Positions 61,714 to 64,000 of a stretch of 64,000 bases of DNA are shown here, in pieces. Numbering within the stretch: the stretch's first letter is position 1; each line of letters starts with the position of its first letter. Below the pieces are notes generated by a model, which was given only the letters and a program-made list of their open reading frames with translations, did not search any database and was not told where the DNA came from. Position numbers and translations under genes: made by a program. This DNA is from UBA2767 sp965228625 (GTDB lineage Bacteria > Pseudomonadota > Alphaproteobacteria > Rhizobiales > Methyloligellaceae). The stretch is from contig OZ245829.1 in assembly GCA_965228625.1 (NCBI GenBank), positions 3,782,001 to 3,846,000 on the forward strand, read 5' to 3'.

Positions 61714-62682
61714 ATGATCAGATGGCTCTTAATATCATCGCTATTTTTGCTCCTAACGAGTGGCTTAGCGGTGGGCCAATCATCCCGCGACAAGGCAGTT
61801 CAGGAGATATTCAAACCATTTGACGATCAATCATTTGGCTCAATCTATGAGGATACACGAAAGAGCGCCGAGCCTTCATCTGAAATTGAAGACCTAGAGC
61901 CCGCTGAATTATTTAAAAAGAACCGTCTGTCAAACCGAAGTGTTGCGCCACATTTCGTGGCACCTTGGGTCGCTGGTCTGGCAGTTTGGTTGGGTCCGAA
62001 TGCTAGCAACACGTTAGGTTACTTTTGCGGGGCTGTCCTTATTCGCCCTAATTGGCTTGTCACATCGGCAATATGCGTGGTGGACGGAGATGGAAATTCA
62101 CAGACTAATACGTCTGACATCAAAATATTGCATGGTTCTGGTGATTTAAATCTAGCGTTAAAGTATGATATTAAAAATATTATAGTTCATCCGTCATTTA
62201 CTGGAAGAGATTATCTAAATAAAAAGATAGATTTCCAGGCTGCCATAGCTTTGATTGAGATAAAAAATCGGATAAAAATAAATGCGAATAGGCTACCATC
62301 ATTAAATATATCCGATGAATTTCGCGAAAATTCAGATTTCAAGGTTTTTGGGTGGGGTTCACTATATGAATCTGGTGAAGTTCGAAGCAAGCTTGTGCAA
62401 ATAGATATGAATTTGATTGAGACAGCGCTGTGCAACAGTCCGTCTTGGTATGCTGGCCGCATCCGTGATGACATGCTGTGTGCCCACGCTGAGCGCTCAG
62501 CAATAGATGCATGCCGTGGATTCAGTGGCAGTGGTCTTATTTCGTTCGGTTCAGGCCGGCCGAAATTAGTAGGGATCGTATCATGGGGAGAGGGTTGTGC
62601 AAGAAAAAGAAGGCCCGGTGTTTACACAAAACTTGCGCATTACAGAAAGTGGATTGAGCAAACGATAAATGCGAACCGTTGA
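61714..62682 (+). CDS. Secreted trypsin-fold pseudoprotease
   Basis: 322-aa exported chymotrypsin-fold (S1A) protein with a signal peptide (about 1-21, ending AVGQ), an acidic pro-region, and the S1A domain from about residue 76. The catalytic sites are altered: TAAHC is TSAIC (His to Ile120), the N-D-I-A-L element is AAIAL (Asp to Ala177), and GDSGGP is GFSGSG with Ser271 retained. No IVGG terminus is present. Fold markers remain: VFGWGSLYESGE and IVSWGEGC. AT-rich, unlike the genes to its left. Likely a non-catalytic regulator or decoy for its active neighbours, which is inferred. Confidence 0.85.
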   Translation: MIRWLLISSLFLLLTSGLAVGQSSRDKAVQEIFKPFDDQSFGSIYEDTRKSAEPSSEIEDLEPAELFKKNRLSNRSVAPHFVAPWVAGLAVWLGPNASNTLGYFCGAVLIRPNWLVTSAICVVDGDGNSQTNTSDIKILHGSGDLNLALKYDIKNIIVHPSFTGRDYLNKKIDFQAAIALIEIKNRIKINANRLPSLNISDEFRENSDFKVFGWGSLYESGEVRSKLVQIDMNLIETALCNSPSWYAGRIRDDMLCAHAERSAIDACRGFSGSGLISFGSGRPKLVGIVSWGEGCARKRRPGVYTKLAHYRKWIEQTINANR

Positions 62683-63574
62683 AAATCATACTCTGATCTG
62701 TATTTTCGTTTTGATTTTTGTCATTGCTTCAGCTTATGGCGTCCAATCTCAGCAGCCTTTGCCCACAGTTCAGTATCCGACACAGAATGATCCCTCAAGT
62801 ATTCAACCCAACAGCTCAAATCATGATGCACCCGAAGTGCCGAAAGGCAACGGTTTTGATTGGGTCGTTTCAATCGGCCACAAGGGGCTAAGTCACGCAT
62901 TGGGAGGCCATTTCTGCGGAGGCTCAAAGATCGGTAAGAGGTGGGTTTTGACTGCCGCACATTGTGTAGTGAAAAGGGACGGATCCAGTACGGCAGTAAG
63001 TGATCCAAAAAAGATCCAAATTCGAACTGGATACCAATTGAATGAGGGGGGAACGATATATCAAGCAAAAAGAATCATAATTCATCCCAATTTTAGCCAA
63101 ACTGCATTTAATACACTGATAAACGATCTCGCTTTGGTCGAGACGAATGAGAACATACATTCAATAAGCGATATATTTATTGTCAAGCCCGTTGATATGC
63201 ACTACATATCAGATAATGTAATTGTTCTTGGGTGGGGTAAGCCTGGATCGCGTTTAAATTATTTATCAGAAAGACTAAGATACTTGACTCTAAAAAAGGT
63301 CAACGTGGCGGAATGCGGTGAAAAATATTACCCAGGACTCATTGATAACAAGATGATTTGTGCACTAGGCAATGGCGCTGATGCTTGTCAGGGGGATAGC
63401 GGAGGGCCTCTTCTAGCATTAGACAAAAATGGCAATCCATTTCTTGTTGGTGTTGTAAGTTGGGGCGATCAATGTGGTGCTACTTTGAAGCCCGGTATTT
63501 ATGCACATCTCCCATCGTATTATGGATGGATTAATTGTGTTATTAGCGGTCAAACAGGTTGTGAGAACAGATAG
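62669..63574 (+). CDS. Secreted trypsin-like serine protease
   Basis: 301-aa exported S1A protease, overlapping the pseudoprotease gene by 14 nt. Signal peptide about 8-27. The triad is complete: His98 in VLTAAHC, Asp153 in LINDLALVE, Ser244 in CQGDSGGP. Asp238, at the place of chymotrypsin residue 189, predicts cleavage after Arg or Lys. There is no typical R-IVGG activation site; the region before the domain reads VPKGNGFDWVVSIG, so activation may differ. VVLGWGKPGS-like IVLGWGKPGS and VSWGDQCG are normal. AT-rich. Confidence 0.9.
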   Translation: MRTVENHTLICIFVLIFVIASAYGVQSQQPLPTVQYPTQNDPSSIQPNSSNHDAPEVPKGNGFDWVVSIGHKGLSHALGGHFCGGSKIGKRWVLTAAHCVVKRDGSSTAVSDPKKIQIRTGYQLNEGGTIYQAKRIIIHPNFSQTAFNTLINDLALVETNENIHSISDIFIVKPVDMHYISDNVIVLGWGKPGSRLNYLSERLRYLTLKKVNVAECGEKYYPGLIDNKMICALGNGADACQGDSGGPLLALDKNGNPFLVGVVSWGDQCGATLKPGIYAHLPSYYGWINCVISGQTGCENR

Positions 63575-63602
63575 TGTAGCTGGCGACAGGGAGTTGTGAA
63601 AG

Positions 63603-64000
63603 ATGCGTATTTGGAAGAATGTTGGTTTAATTGTTCTTGCGGGTGGATTGCTCATATCTTCTTCACAAAATGCATGGTTGCAAGAAGGTGCAAAGCAACT
63701 TGATAAGTTGGGGCCGCAGCCGAAGGACCAAAGGAACGAAGAAGCGAAAGGCCGAAAACAGTTGTTGCCGGTCATTCAAAAGGACGTATATGCATTTGCG
63801 CGGGAGGGCGAGCGCACCCTGAAACTTGATCCGAGGATTATTGGTGGAACTCCTGCACCAATTGGCGCGTATCCTTGGCAAGTGTCGATCGGTTTGAGAA
63901 ATGTACCGGCATCGATTGGTCATTTTTGCGGAGGCTCAGTTATTGCGAGGAATTGGGTGCTGACTGCAGCTCATTGTGTTGACGGGAGTACAAAACCGAC
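63603..64000 (+). CDS. Secreted trypsin-like protease, zymogen type (3' part outside window)
   Basis: Partial gene, 132 codons visible, open to the window edge. The product starts with a signal-like segment (about 7-24), then a pro-region of about 50 residues rich in Lys, Gln and Glu, then the activation junction LDPR-IIGGTPAPIGAYPW (cleavage expected after Arg78), CGGSVIARNWVL and TAAHC with His124. The Asp and Ser residues lie beyond the edge. It starts 28 nt after the second trypsin gene. This is a classic eukaryote-like zymogen arrangement in a bacterial setting. Confidence 0.88.
   Translation, partial: MRIWKNVGLIVLAGGLLISSSQNAWLQEGAKQLDKLGPQPKDQRNEEAKGRKQLLPVIQKDVYAFAREGERTLKLDPRIIGGTPAPIGAYPWQVSIGLRNVPASIGHFCGGSVIARNWVLTAAHCVDGSTKP

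Overview
The window is a GC-rich chromosomal segment of an alphaproteobacterium, most likely of the Hyphomicrobiales type (lineage inferred, genus not assigned). Supporting signs are a GcrA cell-cycle regulator with paired GANTC sites upstream, a SAM-II riboswitch ahead of metZ, a class I lysyl-tRNA synthetase and a TAXI-type TRAP transporter. No insertion sequence, phage module, rRNA or CRISPR array was seen. One tRNA (Gly, anticodon CCC) is present.

Left part (1-22 kb): a truncated membrane GGDEF protein and moaA (molybdopterin synthesis) lie on the minus strand. Divergent from moaA is a long formate dehydrogenase locus: TorD-like chaperone, a small Tat-signal protein, molybdenum/4Fe-4S catalytic subunit, 4Fe-4S subunit, a small lipoprotein and a cytochrome b subunit. 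It continues with a WD40-cytochrome c fusion, a membrane micropeptide, a Do-like protease and four poorly characterised soluble proteins, one a biotin/lipoate-ligase-like protein. Further on are a large polyferredoxin, DUF3305, DUF3306, an ankyrin protein, a second S1 protease with TPR-like repeats, and a subtilase. I also read two proteins too short for ordinary ORF calling here: a 41-aa secreted peptide (minus strand, with its own terminator) and the 42-aa membrane peptide.

Middle part (22-49 kb): TAXI TRAP solute-binding protein and fused permease; a minus-strand run of DUF427, class III aminotransferase, M20 amidohydrolase, PPK2 and GcrA; the arginine genes argD-argF with hslO, and argE separately; cfa; a D-2-hydroxyacid dehydrogenase; an RND efflux pair; TrkH; metZ under a SAM-II riboswitch followed by an intrinsic terminator; dCTP deaminase; an SDR lacking its catalytic Ser and Tyr; and an orphan CD-NTase-like (CBASS-cyclase-fold) protein lacking two of three catalytic Asp. 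Next to that gene an exact FNR/FixK box sits at class-II spacing ahead of a 36-aa (or 31-aa) single-span membrane protein.

Right part (49-64 kb): radical SAM protein, tRNA-Gly, thioesterase, a single-domain response regulator, a family 3 solute-binding protein, sterol-desaturase-like enzyme, alpha/beta hydrolase, DUF1194 von Willebrand-type protein, an eight-EF-hand secreted protein, a divergent MFS/AraC pair, BKACE-type enzyme, TerB-like protein and lysK. From about 61.5 kb the composition drops sharply in GC and three tandem secreted chymotrypsin-fold proteins begin: a catalytically dead one, an active-looking trypsin, and a zymogen-type trypsin cut by the window edge. This island and the extended formate dehydrogenase locus are the places I would look first for undescribed biology.
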